A stretch of DNA of 64,000 bases from the NCBI GenBank assembly GCA_017938145.1, contig JAGBCB010000013.1:62001-126000 (forward strand), read 5' to 3'. The translations under genes were made by a program, and so were the position numbers. Of the stretch, positions 63,805 to 64,000 are shown in pieces; positions within the stretch are counted from its first letter, which is position 1; every line of letters starts with the position of its first letter. The notes beneath the pieces are model-generated. The model was not told the DNA's origin. It searched no databases and saw only the letters and a program-made list of their open reading frames with translations. The stretch is from Lachnospiraceae bacterium. GTDB taxonomy: Bacteria > Bacillota > Clostridia > Lachnospirales > Lachnospiraceae.

Positions 63805-64000
63805 TTATTTCCTCTCCAAATACCTATCCAACACTCTTAAAAAATTACTACATTTATTTCGTATTTCTTTCACAGTAAGCTTTTCTTCACGCACTCTTTC
63901 AATCCCCCTGCTGCTACGGAACGCTCCTGCTTCTTTTACCTTATGTGAGCTTTCTACCTGCTTTCCAAGAAACACTTCTTCCACATCATGGCAGAACCAG
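63805..64000 (-). CDS. C-terminal end of an unrecognised protein (rest beyond window)
   Basis: An open minus-strand frame runs from the right edge to a stop at 63805 and gives 64 residues, beginning WFCHDVEEVFLGKQVESSHK and ending LRVLDRYLERK. It is charged and helical and I cannot assign a family. Codon use and the terminator-like hairpin after it support a real gene, but a chance ORF is possible. It would be transcribed toward the capD-like gene, which it precedes. Confidence 0.5.
   Translation of the reverse strand, partial: WFCHDVEEVFLGKQVESSHKVKEAGAFRSSRGIERVREEKLTVKEIRNKCSNFLRVLDRYLERK

Overview
The window looks like a chromosomal segment of a Gram-positive anaerobe of the Lachnospiraceae type (Roseburia, Butyrivibrio, Eubacterium relatives). 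The grounds are spoVG, paired glgC/glgD, DnaD plus DnaI replication proteins, class A PBP and LTA-synthase-like enzymes, lipoprotein xylanases, strong AGGAGG ribosome sites with GTG and TTG starts, and Pro/Thr-rich linkers in many exported proteins. The genus is an inference from gene content; no rRNA or tRNA gene was seen.

Layout. 1-11228 (minus) is a xylan-utilisation cluster: GH3, two GH10 xylanases (one with a CBM and an amphipathic tail, one a lipoprotein), a GH2 enzyme and two SGNH esterases, one exported and one cytoplasmic. 11389-13560 is an LTA-synthase-like membrane enzyme. 13665-16250 is a heavy-metal export operon (HMA protein, P1B ATPase, ArsR/SmtB repressor) with a consensus promoter and a palindromic operator; it ends in a tandem array of four hairpins with a 72-bp period. 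16540-38332 is mostly housekeeping: PrsA-like foldase, mfd, pth, polysaccharide deacetylase, spoVG, glgD/glgC, murC, a cluster of DnaA boxes, dnaD/dnaI, PRPP synthetase, PBP1A, a YhaN/YhaO-like pair and an HD-GYP protein.

38364-52000 is an accessory region, AT-rich in most parts. It has an XRE/S24-like repressor with palindromic operators, an Rpn-type nuclease, a decayed sugar nucleotidyltransferase, a Zn-finger/HTH/DUF4065 (Panacea) antitoxin-like protein with paired operators, an IS66 fossil, a candidate GNAT toxin with a 57-residue partner, an IS21 element with a frameshifted istA, and a nonulosonic-acid (sialic/legionaminic/pseudaminic-type) gene set. That set carries a G9 tract that puts an acetyltransferase out of frame by one base, and a deletion that fuses a truncated aminotransferase to a truncated CMP-sugar synthetase.

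52225-54124 is a RloB-like plus AAA ATPase pair resembling abortive-infection systems. 54270-61684 makes GDP-fucose by two routes: de novo (manC, fcl, gmd, minus strand) and salvage (AraC regulator and bifunctional Fkp, plus strand). 61744-63621 is a CapD/FlaA1-type nucleotide-sugar dehydratase. The right edge holds the C-terminal end of an unrecognised protein.

The strongest novelty candidates are the covarying 72-bp hairpin array, the probable phase-variable acetyltransferase, the GNAT/small-protein pair, the DUF4065 protein without an obvious toxin, the double DnaA-box doublets before the helicase-loader genes, and three convergent-gene terminators that share one loop sequence.
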